From: Monilinia fructicola
Taxonomy: Eukaryota > Ascomycota > Leotiomycetes > Helotiales > Sclerotiniaceae
Direction of reading: 5' to 3'
Length of the DNA: 64,000 nucleotides
Assembly (NCBI GenBank): GCA_008692225.1
Contig: VICG01000003.1
Span: 2,473,501 to 2,537,500, forward strand
Translations under genes and position numbers: made by a program
Shown here: positions 1 through 11,620 of the stretch, piece after piece
Layout of the letters: each line of letters starts with the position of its first letter
Position numbering within the stretch: position 1 is the stretch's first letter
The notes under the pieces: generated by a model
Database searches by the model: none
What the model saw: the letters and a program-made list of their open reading frames with translations, nothing else
What the model was told of the DNA's origin: nothing

Positions 1-118
1 ACAGCTACACTCCATCCTACAGCGACGACAGGATAGATACCCCTCTCCTCCTCTCCTCCTCTCCTCCTCACTCCTAGATTCCCAATTCTCCATTTCGGGT
101 TGAGCTTGATTCAAACAT

Positions 119-205
119 ACATCTATCTATCTATCCATCTATCTATCTATCCATCTATCCATCTATCCATCTATCCATCTATCCATCTATATCTATATCT
201 ATACA
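119..205. repeat. (TCTA)/(TCCA) tetranucleotide microsatellite
   Basis: Tandem ATCT and ATCC units alternate over about 85 bp. The repeat yields a spurious Ser-Ile-His-rich open frame. Confidence 0.9.
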
Positions 206-503
206 CACCCACCTATATACCCCAAGCATTTCAAGATTCAATACCCAATATCCACACTGAAGCAGAAATAATTAAATGGATAGAAAGCACAAGTCAAATT
301 CAAAGTCAAATTCAAATTCAAATTCAGATCCATAAGCGATACATGAACAACAGTCAACTCTTCATCTGTCTTATACCTGATCGCGTAAATCCATCGCCAT
401 GTATCTAGCTTAAATTTGAACGTTTGGAAAATATTAGGTGCTGCCCACCACATATTCACATCTATGCGGGACATTCACATTATAAAAAAATCACTTACAC
501 TGT

Positions 504-523
504 ACACACACACACACACACAC
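504..523. repeat. (CA)n microsatellite
   Basis: About ten uninterrupted CA units following tgta. Confidence 0.9.
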
Positions 524-1083
524 ATCCAAGCACCGATTATCTGTATTCGTAATTTTCATTCATTATGCCCATATGCAACCATCATCAATCATAGATATCA
601 ATTGTATCATTTCAACCACAGCCAAATCCGATCCGATCTCAGTCCAGTACAGTCCAGCCGTCGTAAAAGACCAAGAACCAGCGACCAAAGACCAAAAGAC
701 CATCCGAAATTTTCAGTATGTGGGGGTATGAACAAGCAGCCTGCATAAAAGTGCGCAAAAAGGAGAATTAATGGCCAAAATACAGAAGATTGGTGTTTTG
801 CATGTAATGCCATAAAAAGAAGACGCTCTCCCATATTGTATTATACCCCTAGGCCATATCCAGCCATTATCAAGAACATGACAGATCCATGCAAATGCTT
901 AATTGTGCTGTTTTGGCAGTTGCAAATATTAAATGCAAAAAAAACAAACCCTTTTCGCCTTTGTGTGATGCCATGCCGCAAGAACCAAGTTGAATGAAAG
1001 AATGAGGTTGTTACAAGCTGTGAGCTGAAGCACTTAGGGACTCACAGTTTGTGAGATCCTAGAGCTGTTTCCAGAAGGTGAAC

Positions 1084-2726
1084 CTATGACGAGTCACCTC
1101 TTGGGGCACGAGGGGCTCCACGGGGACCACCTCGACCACGTCCTCGGTATTGTCCATCACCTCTGAAGCCACCACGGCCTCGGCCACCTCTACCACGATA
1201 TTCTCCACGGCCACGGTTGCGGTTGATTTCTTGGAAGCCATCAGTATTGGTAACTGGAGTAGGAGTCTTCTGAGTAAGGTTATTAGCAAAAAAACACGAC
1301 TTTTGTTGTAGAATGGAATCAACTTACTGAACCAGTGCTTTCAGGTTGCTCATCAGCCCAGGCTTGAGTATTGGCAACGGCAGCAGGAGTAGCAGTGATA
1401 CCAGTATCCGTCTCAGCAGCTTCACGAGGAACCTCAACCCATTCCTGAGATGCAGATAAATCATTGTTGTTGTCCCAATTTGCCTCTGCTGCTGCATTTC
1501 CCCCTTCACCAAAAGTAGAGTTTTGAGGGATGCCTTGAGCTTCCTCGAAACTTGGTTCTTGGTGACCATTGATCAATGCACTAGTAACAGGTTCATCGAT
1601 CTCGGTCAAGCCTGCGTTGGCGATAGTTGGGTCACTTTGAACAGGGTACTCGGCGACTTCAGCCTGGGCTATCTCCTCAGCAGGCTCGGTAGATTCGGCG
1701 AAGATAGATGTGGTTGGTAGCGCAAGAGCAATAGCCTTGATGTCGGCAACTAAAAACTCGTTAGCAAGGTTATGCACCATGATCTTAATAAATAAGACTT
1801 ACAGGTCGTGGTGAGTTCCTCGCCATTGACAGAGAAACAAGCCTCCTCAGAGCCTTGAATAATCTTCGTCATGGCAGCTACAGCAGCCTCGTCACCACTA
1901 TAGACCTGAGTGAGAAGACCCTCAATACCCTTATTCTCTTCAAGATTTGGATCATTCTCAGGGCTTCGGCGCAAAGCAGCGAGACATAAGAATTTTGTGA
2001 TAAGTAACAAGTTACTCTCTTGCTCCGCGTCCTTCTCCTTGGCGACCGATTCCTTAGCAGCGTTAACCTTCTCCTCGAGCTCTCTACTGGCACGCTCATT
2101 GAAAGTCTTCTCGAATTCAGCCTTCTCAACCTGGAGCTTGGTCTTGTATTCTTGGTCGAACTTCTTGTATTGTGCGATTTGCTCCTCAAGCTGAGCCAAA
2201 GATGCTTGAAGTGATGGCTTCTTTAGGATTTGTGCCTTCTGGTCAGCGTTAATCTTGCGAGTAGCTACCAACTCGTCCAAGCTCTTTCCAGGGTTCTCGG
2301 CGAGGACATTGTCGACTTTAGAAGCGTTGGTCTGTGCAAAGGTAGTTAGCAATTTGTCTCGAAGCGATCATGTATAAATTATTTGGACTTACGATCTTCT
2401 TGTTGACATTACGAATGTTCCTAAGATCTGTTGTTAGTCATGCTTGCGCTCCGAAGAACAATTGATCGGAATGGTAAAATGAATCATTGTAGCTGTTTAA
2501 AAAGAAAAAGAGCTTCTTACTTGTAAAGCTCCTTGATATATGGACTTTCGTAAGCACCATCACCATTTGTACTCTCTTCAGCAGTGTTGGAAGGAGCCTT
2601 CTCAGTAGCTACTGCTGGCGCAACGGATGTTTGAACTTCCACAGCAGCTTCGGTCTTGGCCTTCTTCTTCTTGGCAGATTTGGATTCTGGTTTGGAAGCA
2701 GGATTTTGAGTTGAGGTAGCAGCCAT
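1084..2726 (-). CDS. Yag7-like coiled-coil protein with C-terminal RGG tail
   Basis: Five exons on the minus strand: 2726-2521, 2420-2393, 2331-1803, 1749-1328 and 1269-1084, giving about 456 aa. All junctions are GT-AG and the phases close. The N-terminus has a lysine-rich patch (SAKKKKAK), then the conserved segment SPYIKELYKNIRNVNKKI and NPGKSLDELVATRKINADQKA, leading into a long charged coiled coil (about residues 105-180). This arrangement matches the fungal Yag7 family (YAG7 dimerisation domain), whose molecular role is poorly defined; yeast Yag7 is ribosome- and RNA-associated. The middle is acidic and Ala/Pro/Glu-rich, and the last exon encodes about ten RG/RGG repeats, a common RNA-binding and methylation module. 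The 28-nt second exon is unusually small. Family assignment is from memory of conserved segments, so the symbol is left blank. Confidence 0.8.
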
Positions 2727-3359
2727 TGTGAAGTTTATCTTGTTACGACTGTGGGAGTTGTGATTTCGTGATACAGAAATCTTGAGATTGATAGGATGTG
2801 GATACTTTTCAAGAGAGTTTCTTCTATGGATGGAAAAGAGGTATTCAAAGAAAAAGTGATGGGAAGAAGATGGGTTTCAGGATTAAGATAGAAGTCGTGT
2901 AAGATAAAATAAGATTTTAGGAACTGGTGGTGTGGTGTGGTATCAAAAGTGAATTTCAAGATGAGATTGGGAGAAGAGAGAAGAGCTGGATAGAGGAGAT
3001 GGATCCCTCCAGGGCTACTAGGTATGGTTTGGATCGGAACCTTGTCGGCCTTAGCGAACGTGGAAGAAGGAAGTGGAATAAATAAATTTTGACAACCTTC
3101 CCCAACAGAAAGAACAGAAGAACACCTGGGCAGTCAGCAATGAAGTGCATTTTTGAGTTGGTGGATTCAAAAGAGATGGATGGATTGTATTGTATGTACG
3201 GAGTAATGAGTAGAAGTACCTAGTAGATGTTGATTGAGTTGCGGTACCTAGTATTTAATTCAATCATTTTCTAGTTTTATATATCTACCAACATTGGGTG
3301 GTTATGTCCTTCTTAATCTCTCTTTGATCTCTTTCCCATCATCGGCAATGTACTAGGGA

Positions 3360-3470
3360 ACTCTTTCTCTTTCTCTTTCTCTTTCTCTTTCTCTTTCTCT
3401 CTCTCTCTTGCTCTCTCCCTCTCCCTCTCCATCTCCCTCTCCCTCTCCCTCTCCCTCTCCCTCTCTAGCT
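3360..3470. repeat. Polypyrimidine CTTTCT/CTCCCT tandem tract
   Basis: About 110 bp of nearly pure pyrimidine on the plus strand: CTTTCT units, then CTCTCT, then CTCCCT units. The complementary purine strand gives a spurious Glu-Arg/Glu-Lys open frame. Confidence 0.9.
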
Positions 3471-3627
3471 CAGTTCGCTCTGGTACCTGGAATCCACAGC
3501 CTCGCCTGATGTGTGTATTCTCCCCTTCTTCCTCATCGATCATCGGATCATTCATACTGAGGTAGGTATTTTATATCACCATCTGCCATCACACCTACTT
3601 GTTCTTCGAAGGAATGCAAACCTGAGT

Positions 3628-3629
<2 letters not shown>

Positions 3630-3659
<30 letters not shown>
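3630..3659. repeat. (TA)n microsatellite
   Basis: About 15 consecutive TA units. Confidence 0.9.
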
Positions 3660-3661
<2 letters not shown>

Positions 3662-3763
3662 TACTTTCCCGAATCAAAGCGTCTCTCCTCTGTACTCTTT
3701 CAGAAGCCGGGATTTAGTATCACACATCGCACATCGCACAACCACTCTCCATAGTCCTGAGCC

Positions 3764-4170
3764 TCATCCCTTGAATTTCGATAACGACAACTAGTGAAAA
3801 ATGGTTATTATGGGTATAGAAGGTAATAGGAAAGTCAAGCGTACTTCAGTGACTTTCTTTATGCTCTTTGCACTAATGCCGCGCTCTCCTGCTTGCTTCG
3901 CGTTGATACTTGCTTCCTTCATTAACCTGACGAATTCATTGTTAGACAAACATTCTTGGATGATTGAATCTGCACTTGCGACTTACGTTTCAAGGAACAG
4001 CATATAATCGAGGAAAATCTATGTTATGTACATTAGCAGATGTCCTTTCGCCCTGGAACGCGTCGTAAACGTACCAACACATCGACATTTTTGGTAAGAT
4101 TGCGCTTGGAATGAGCTTTAACAATCTTCTTGAGACTGGCTCGAGGATAAAGTTTTTGCCCGCTTGCCAT
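3764..4170 (-). CDS. CENP-W-like histone-fold protein (inner kinetochore)
   Basis: A very small gene of four exons: 4170-4075, 4018-3987, 3926-3845 and 3790-3764. These join in phase into 79 codons (78 aa). The product starts MASGQKLYPRASLKKIVKAH, continues VDVLIFLDYMLFLETLMKEA and ISAKSIKKVTE, and ends LSKFKG. The short alpha1-loop-alpha2-loop-alpha3 layout with a basic start (YPRASLKKIVKAH) and the terminal pattern KKVTE...KFKG is that of CENP-W/Wip1, the partner of CENP-T in the constitutive centromere-associated network. All introns are GT-AG. The longest single exon is 96 nt, so a simple open-frame scan misses the gene; the frame continuing past the third exon into an in-frame stop is the unspliced reading. 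It is transcribed divergently from the aminopeptidase at 4814. What else: a different CBF/NF-Y-like histone-fold protein, but the size fits CENP-W best. Confidence 0.8.
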
Positions 4171-4813
4171 GATTAAATGATGATAGGTGGCGGATTTTGT
4201 TTGTATAAGAAGAATTGGAAATGTGTTGTGAATGGAGGCAATTAGGTACCTAGATGGTCTGGTGCACTTATATTGTTTGTGTTTGTTGTGATGCAGGTTG
4301 TCATCCAGATTGTAATCCAGGTTGCTTGCTTGCTCTATCCCTAGATCGTACTGCACCTACCTAGGTAGGTACCTAGTAGGCGTAATCTTTATTTAATCTG
4401 TGCTCTAATCGCGTGCTTTGATATTTGAGTTCTACAGCCTTGTCATATGACGATGATTCCTTGAGATATCATTCGAGCTCTGCAGCCTTGTCATGTAATG
4501 ATTATCATTGGTCGATACACAAGGCTTCTGCCAGGCTTAATCGGATAAGCTACCCAATTAGGCAAGTGGGTGGTATCGTCCCTTCCCGCACCTGCCGAAC
4601 TTAGTACTAGGCAGGTAGGCACATCCATACCTACCTAGTAGGTACCTATGATAAACTTACTTAGGTAATTACTTAATAGTCATTTTTACTTTGCTACAAG
4701 GTAACCACTCTGTTGACGCTTTCCTTCGACTCTCTTTCCATTTTCTTTCTTCATTCTTCTTAAAATCACACCATCAACTGGATTGATTGATAACGTTTCA
4801 GACTCTTCGCACC
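4171..4813. promoter_or_regulatory. Bidirectional intergenic region between CENP-W-like and aminopeptidase genes
   Basis: The two start codons face away from each other across 643 bp. The region contains the palindrome TACCTAGGTA (4368-4377), further TACCTACCTAGTAGGTACC-like words near 4638-4655, and a near-duplicate block: an AGCCTTGTCATaTGA segment at about 4435-4450 recurs as AGCCTTGTCATgTAA at about 4481-4497. A TTG-initiated extension of the aminopeptidase frame at 4787 is not used as the start because an ATG follows at 4814. Confidence 0.5.
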
Positions 4814-7800
4814 ATGACTTCTTCAACACTCAACAGAGACGTCCTTCCGGATGCCGTCAAGCCTTCTCATTACGCGCTTTCGATCTTCGATATCGAGTTA
4901 GGGGGAGCATTTAGCTATCAAGGAACAGTCAACATCGAAATCAAAATCGTCAAAGCAACCAAGGAAATTACCTTGAATGCTCATCAACTCAAGATACATG
5001 AAGCAGAGGTGTCTTTGGTTTCTGGAAAGACCTCGCAGACTATCAAGTCTAGTGAGATATCTTATGATACTAAGAAGCAGCGTGTAACTTTGAGCTTCCC
5101 AGCTGAGCTTTCTATCTCCGAAAATGCCAATCTAGCAATCAAGTTCCAAGGGACTGTCAACAATGACATGGCTGGCTTTTACTATTCCAAATATAAACCC
5201 CAAGTCACCCCTGCGGCATCTGTCCCCAAGGTCGATGAGTTTCACGTCATGTATAGCACTCAATTCGAGTCATCTGACGCTCGAAGAGCTTTCCCTTGTT
5301 TTGATGAGCCCAACTTGAAAGCCACCTTTGACTTCGAGATCGAAATTCCCAAGGATCAGATTGCCTTGAGCAATATGCCCGAGAAAAGCTCCAGAAGCTC
5401 TAAAGATGGGTATCACTTCGTGTCATTCGAAAGAACGCCCATTATGAGTACCTATCTTCTAGCCTGGGCAATGGGAGATTTCGAATACATCGAGGACTTC
5501 ACAAAACGCAAGTATAACGGAAAGCAATTGCCTGTCCGCGTCTATACCACGAGAGGATTGAAGAGTCAAGCACAATATGCACTCGATCATGCACCTAAAG
5601 TCATCGACTTATTTTCGGAAATCTTTGATATCGACTATCCACTCCCAAAGGCCGATTTACTCGCTGTGCATGAATTCGTGAGTCTCATAGTTTCTTTTTG
5701 ATATCTAATTCCACTAGCATGAACAACATGTATGTTGGATAATTCGAGCACCCATCATAATATCAATCTGAATACTTCCGAGACACATGCAGTTGAGATC
5801 TTCGCTAACCGTTTCTTCTAGTCCCACGGAGCGTATGGAGCCCCTAGTTTCCCTAACCCCTACCGTTTTATGAGTACGCTAACTAACTTTTCGATCTACC
5901 GGATAGCATGGAGAACTGGGGTCTTGTTAGTTATCTGTACCCTTGTATGCGATTTTAGCTCTTACTCACTGAGACAGGTCACCTATCGCACAACAGCTGT
6001 GTTATTTGATGAAAAGACTTCCGATACAAAGTTCAAAAATAGAATCGCTTATGTCGTTGCACATGAGCTTGCCCATCAATGGTTCGGCAACCTAGTCACT
6101 ATGGACTGGTGGAGTGAGCTTTGGCTTAATGAGGGTTTTGCTACATGGGTCGGATGGCTTGCAACAGATCATTTCCATCCTGATTGGTGTGTTTGGCCCC
6201 AATTTGTGGCTGAGGGTATGCAGACTGCATTTCAGTTGGACTCCTTACGTAGTTCGCATCCCATTGAAGTGCCAGTCAAAGATGCTTTGGATGTTGATCA
6301 AATTTTTGACTCCATCAGCTACCTGAAAGGTAGCTCTGTGCTTCGAATGTTAGCCACTCACCTTGGGCAAAAGACCTTCTTGAAGGGGGTTTCGAATTAC
6401 TTAAAGGCCCATGCCTATGGCAATGCTACAACACAAGATTTGTGGTTAGCTCTGAGCGAAGCCTCAGGTCTGGATGTGAAAGCTATCATTGATCCGTGGA
6501 TCACAAAAATGGGTTACCCTGTCCTCACTGTTGCAGAAGAGCCTGGACAAATCAGCATCAAGCAAAGTCGTTACCTTTCAACAGGAGATGTAAAACCCGA
6601 AGATGATGAAACAACTTGGTGGGTACCTCTGGATTTCCAAGGGAAAATTGGAACCACAGGAGCACAGCAAATTGCTTTTGAACAAAAAGAAGATACAGTC
6701 AGAGATGTTGATGATTCTTTCTACAAGATCAACACTGACACTGCAGGCTTTTATCGAGTCAATTATCCACCTGGAAGACTCGCCAAACTAGGAACACAGT
6801 TAGATCGCCTCAGCTTAACTGACAAAATCGGTAAGTCTAGATTAAGCTTGAAATTTTGTATATTTCAGGTTACAGTATAGTAGTACGGACCTTTTGAGTC
6901 TATTTGACCTAACAAATCTTTTGTTTTGTGTTCAGAGTTATGGAACCCACCCGGAGGATTGAATGGATACTTACAATTTGGAGAACATCGGAAGTTTTCG
7001 AGTTTTAGCCGCAACCTGAACTATTGCAAACCTTAACCAATCCAACAAAACTGCCTCTCAGTCCAGTAACTAACTTGGCCTCAGGTTTGATTGCTGATGC
7101 GGGTGCACTCGCAATATCAGGACAAGCAGGAACTCCAGCATTCTTAACTTTGGTGCAAGGTCTTTCTGATGAGTCTAATCACTTGGTGTGGACAAAGATC
7201 CTGGGACCAAGTGGTACTATTAAGTCGGTGTTTTCCGACGACGACGTCATCTCTGATGGCATGAAAGCATTCTTGCTTAAACTGGTAACTCCAGCCGTTG
7301 AAAAGATAGGGTGGGAACAGCCCGCAGATGAAGATTTCTTGAAATCACAACTTCGACCTCTATTGATATTGTCAGCCGGTATCAATGGACACAAAGAGTA
7401 AGTTTCAACGAATGTATTGCACCGATGTTTTGTGGTTGACAGAATATAGAATCATCACCGAAGCTAAACGTCGCTTTGATCTGTACACAAGCGGCAAAGA
7501 TAAGTCTGTCATTCATCCAAGTCTTAGAACCGCCATTTTTGGCCTTTCCGTTCGATATGGTGGTAAATCTGAATATGATGCTCTTAAGAAAGAGTATCGT
7601 GAAACAACTTCCATTGATGGCAAAGAGATCACACTCCGTGCAATGGGACGCGTTCAAACCCCAGAGCTTATCTCCGACTATTTTGATTTCCTTTTCAAGG
7701 AAGTTGCAACACAGGACGTTCACACAGGTGCAGCTGCACTTGCAGCAAATACAAAGACACGTTACCAGCTATGGCAATATATTCAAGATAATTTCGACCC

Positions 7801-8106
7801 CGTCAAAGAGAGATTGTGAGTAACTGATAAAATCGAGCAATAATTCCTTTACTTAACAACATCACTAACACTCCAAGTAGATCTGCCAATATGGTCGTCT
7901 TCGATAGATTCATAAAGTTATCTTTGACATCTTTCAGCGATGACGATGTTAACAAGCAGATTGAGAAATTTTTCGAGAATAAAGATAACAGAGGATATGA
8001 TCGTTCATTGGCAATTATTAGCGATACAATCAGGGGAAGAGCAGCTCTTAAGGCGAGAGATAGGGAGGTTATCCTCGAATGGCTGCGAACAAACGGTTAC
8101 TGTTAA
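4814..8106 (+). CDS. M1 family zinc aminopeptidase (APE2/AAP1, puromycin-sensitive type)
   Basis: Seven exons: 4814-5677, 5822-5832, 5907-5925, 5978-6830, 7085-7397, 7450-7815 and 7881-8106. They join in phase to 883 aa, the normal length for yeast Ape2/Aap1 and human NPEPPS. The protein removes N-terminal residues from peptides. The N-terminal domain opens NRDVLPDAVKPSHYALSIFD. The substrate-binding GAMEN motif (about residues 291-295) is assembled from two microexons of 11 and 19 nt. The zinc site HELAHQWFGN (HExxH at about 327-331) is followed by NEGFA with the third ligand, and the C-terminal ERAP1-like helical domain fills the rest. The intron at 6831-7084 (254 nt) is several times longer than the others. 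ATG 4814 is chosen because the upstream extension has only a TTG. No secretion signal, so it is probably cytosolic. Confidence 0.95.
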
Positions 8107-9093
8107 ATCGGATTAAGCCTTTGATGTTCATACGGTATGTTCTCAAATATGATGGACATTCGTTGAAAGTCCCAAAGTAGCCAATACACTAGTGTATTCA
8201 TAAGTTATGACAAGTGCATTGATTTTTCGTGACTCTCTCATTGATCCTAAACTCCGACGACGAATTTGCGAATTAAGCGCTCACTTGGCAAAAGATAGTT
8301 TTTTTGCATGAGTTTTTTTACACCTCTGTGTTACGGCCATGCTGACAATGCAATTGACTCTGCATACCGGTGTTATCGCAGATTATCAGTAATAACCCGT
8401 TGTCTAATCTCCGGTACTTAAGGTGATATCATTTGCCTAGTTGACTATCAAGTCTCGCATTCGTAGAGGATAATCAAATCTGTTCACCTCGGATCCGAAC
8501 CCCCTTTTGTCTTAAATCCGAAGCTATTACTATCTCTCACTCTCCTGAAACATGCGAGTTGCTTGAATTCCAATAAAGTGTGTAGTATTTCAATAATTAA
8601 CACCGATCTATTACTGAACAAAAGCAAGGCTTGAGTAGAATTCGATATCAATACCTGATCTACATGTAGACATTTCCCCACGGTCTAAGAAAAGTAATGT
8701 GATTATTAAGCTTGGCAGGGCTTGATTGGTCGTTTTTATCTTAAAGCTTGCTTACTCTCTCTCTCTCCCTCTCCCTCTCCTTTCATTTCAATCATGATTA
8801 CATCTGCTAATAGCTGAAAATAAGTTTTAACAGCAGATGATTTTTAATTTTCAATATCATACTTGCTTCAATATGGTCTTTGGATCATAACGGCGGATTT
8901 AAGAAATCTGCGCAGCACTAGGAACTAGCTAATACCTAATACTTCTGGAAACGCCTTTGACCCCCTTTTCTTTCCTTGCAAGTCACAGTTTCTTGTTATT
9001 AGCCGCCACAAAAGCATCGAATGGCTTGTATGAAACAATAAATTTATATCATAATCTCGAGATTTTGGTGTAATCGTTGTATCTTCCTTGAAG
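8107..9093. other. Intergenic region, no gene seen
   Basis: Ordinary intergenic sequence between two plus-strand genes: the 3' UTR of the aminopeptidase on the left and the promoter of the LtrA-like gene on the right, with a short CT-rich tract near 8755-8780. Open frames on the minus strand are short and unlike proteins. Confidence 0.6.
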
Positions 9094-11313
9094 ATGTCTA
9101 CAATTCCAACAACTACTTTACATGGGACTTCCACTCCTCATAGTCATCATCACAGAGGTAATCGACTACGCAATTTTATGCTCCCTAATGGCCGAAGAGT
9201 TCATATAGCCCCCTCTCCAGAAGAAGCAGAAATCCTTCGGCGCAGATTAAGTGCTATAGAAAAAGATCAACCCTTTGATCTCGTGATCAATGGATCCCCA
9301 GAACATCTCGATGCACTTCGAACTGCCCATACTCACCATGAGAACAAACGGCAAGCGCTCAAAGATAAACATGGTGATGCTTATGATGAATTCGAAAATG
9401 TGAAATCGGATTTGGATGCTCTTGTTTCAGAACTGCATATGTTGACCGATCATTCCGTGGCGTTGGATGCGAACTTTTCAAAATATGGTTATAGTGCTCA
9501 TTTGAGAACTTATGATGATGGATCTGGTCCTTCGAGCTCGGCAAGTTCATTGTATCATGGCCCTGATGATCATGAGAAGAAAGATTGGGCGGCAGAGAAG
9601 AGGAATGGCAGGATTATGAAATTATACAAGAAGGTAAAGTTGTATAATAACATAAAAACCCATACTTACTATTCTGTTTTGTTTTGGTTTGAAAGTGTAA
9701 TAGAAAGACTAACGAAGCTTACAGCCTACCGTTCGGCAATATTTTCATCGAGGTTTACTCTGGAGAGCATCAGGAACTACTGAAGTAGCCAGTTTTGAGC
9801 TCTTTGTAGACTTACTTTATGTCGGAATTCTCGCTATAAACGGTGATCATGCTGCCGAACATCCCACCGGGTATGAGCTTTTGAGATTCGTCATAACATT
9901 TATCATGAGTTGGAAGATATGGAGCGATTTAGCTCTTATAATCTCTTGGTTCGAAACCGATGACATAGCTCAAAGGATCTCAATCTTATTTATTATGGCC
10001 TGCTTACTTGGGTGAGTAAGAACTTGCACTTCGCTGGGAAGGGCTCCCTTTATACTTTTCGAGGCTCCATTATATTCATACTGATTTTGAATAGTCTCAC
10101 GACAAATATGCTAGAGGCCTTCGAAAATACCTACACGATGCTAATAGCATTCTACCTAACCGCACGCCTCTTCATGGGATCGTATTTCCTCTTTCTAGCA
10201 TGGTGTATACCCATGGTGCGAGGCATGCTAATAGCACAAGCCACCATCATTGCAATTCCAAGCATCCTCTGGATAGGAAGTATTTATATTGATCTGCCTC
10301 AAAGATTCGCCATCATTGCAGTTGCTATCTTGATTGATTTGACCGGAACAGTGGGTGTAATATTCCTCGCCCGAGGGGCTAAAAATCTCTCTACGAGACT
10401 AGGCACATGGGCAGATCGAGTTTTCGAATTCTACCCAGCAACAAACATCGAGCATAAAACCGAAAGAACAAACGCATTTGTGACATTAGTCTTTGGTTAT
10501 TCGGTTGTCGCGATCATATATCAAAGTGCCGCGTCCTTTGGCCTCAACGCATTCTTCGGGAAAGCCGTTCTGGGCCTTATTCAGGCATTTGCATTCAACT
10601 GGATCTATTTTGATCTGGATGGCACGGATCTCTTCGCCCACGCCATTCGTCGAAATGTCAAAGCTTCGGTCATTTGGGGGCTGGCTCATCTACCCTTCGT
10701 CATGAGTTATGTGCTCGGTGGCGCTGCACTCTCTAGACTCGTCGTGGCGAGGGATTGTGACGATGCGTCGATCGAAAGTCTCACGGAAGCGTACCAGGTG
10801 AAATCCGAAACTGAAATTTCGCATGGTCTTCGTTGGTTCTATTGTGCTGGCTTCGGAGTCGCGTTGTTCTGTATGGGTATGTTACTTTTGCCCTAAATCC
10901 ATCCATCCACCCCATCCACATCATCCACCCCATCCCACACCAACTAACTCCCTCCCCACCCTCACGCAGGCATCATCTCCGGTACCCACATCCACAAAAA
11001 AGACAGCCACGGCATCCGACTCGCCAAACGCTGGCGCATGCTCAACCGTCTCCTCATCTGCATCATCATCATCTGTCTTCCCCTCGCGCAATCCCTCACC
11101 TCCCTCCATCTCATCTCCATCGTGACAGCCCTCCTCCTCTGGGTCTTGACCTTGGAACTCTGGGGCATGAGCTGTCCCGATGAATCGTTCTTCGGCGAGT
11201 CGAGGAAGTGTGCGTATACGGCAAAGTGTAGGGTGAGTAGGGGGAGTAGGGGAGAGCTGCTTAGGTTGGACGAGGTGGATGATGGGGAGGGGGGCGTTTA
11301 CGAGGGGAGTTGA
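9094..11313 (+). CDS. LtrA-type (low temperature requirement A) multi-pass membrane protein
   Basis: Four exons, 9094-9633, 9725-10011, 10095-10876 and 10970-11313, join in phase to 650 aa. The first about 190 residues are hydrophilic, with a His-rich start (HSHHHRGNR), a Glu/Asp-rich coiled stretch and a soluble linker. Then comes the segment PTVRQYFHRGLLWRASGTTEVASFELFVDLLYVGILA, which is the entry of the LtrA fold (FELFFDLVYVgii in bacterial members), followed by about ten hydrophobic segments. The last long TM pair (ICIIIICLPLAQSL... LLLWVLTLELWGMSC) is in exon 4, after an intron whose 3' end is CCAC/CATC-rich. Fungal LtrA-domain proteins have no established biochemical function; the bacterial name comes from a Listeria cold-growth mutant. 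ATG 9094 is used rather than the TTG at 9088. Confidence 0.88.
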
Positions 11314-11474
11314 GCGGTGGGTGGATGCTCGGGGTGTTGCTTGGAGTACCTGGGTAATTACGCGACACCACAGTACCAATACCAAAGCCGACGTCAAAAC
11401 ACCACGAAACCATTTTCAATCTTTCAAATCCGGTCTCCAGATGCTAGAATCCTCATGAGTAACAACGGAATTGA

Positions 11475-11620
11475 TATCCATCCATCCATCCATCCGTCCA
11501 TCCATCCATCCATCCATCCATTCATCCATTCATTCATTCATCCATCCATCCATCCATTCATCCATCCATCCATCCATCCATCCATCCATCCATCCATCCA
11601 TTCATCCATCCATCCATCCA
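11475..11620. repeat. (ATCC)n tetranucleotide microsatellite, about 145 bp
   Basis: About 36 units of ATCC with occasional ATTC variants. The low-complexity SIHPSIHP open frames on it are artefacts. Confidence 0.95.

Larger units (their letters stand above)
1..1083. other. Intergenic region downstream of YAG7-like gene, with microsatellites
   Basis: No convincing gene. It holds a TCTA/TCCA tetranucleotide tract (about 119-205), a CA dinucleotide tract (about 504-523), short TCAAAT direct repeats near 293-328, and the probable 3' UTR of the minus-strand gene that ends at 1084. Open frames here are short and follow the repeats. Confidence 0.6.
2727..3763. other. Intergenic region between YAG7-like and CENP-W-like genes
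   Basis: The promoter and 5' UTR of the YAG7-like gene lie at the left end. The rest holds a TACGGAGTA word (3197-3205), a polypyrimidine microsatellite (3360-3470) and a TA tract (3630-3659). No gene seen. Confidence 0.6.

Noticed and set aside
10921..11397. 158-codon minus-strand frame overlapping the LtrA gene
   Set aside because: It overlaps a conserved plus-strand exon and mirrors its codon pattern; composition is Pro/Thr/Glu-rich shadow sequence.
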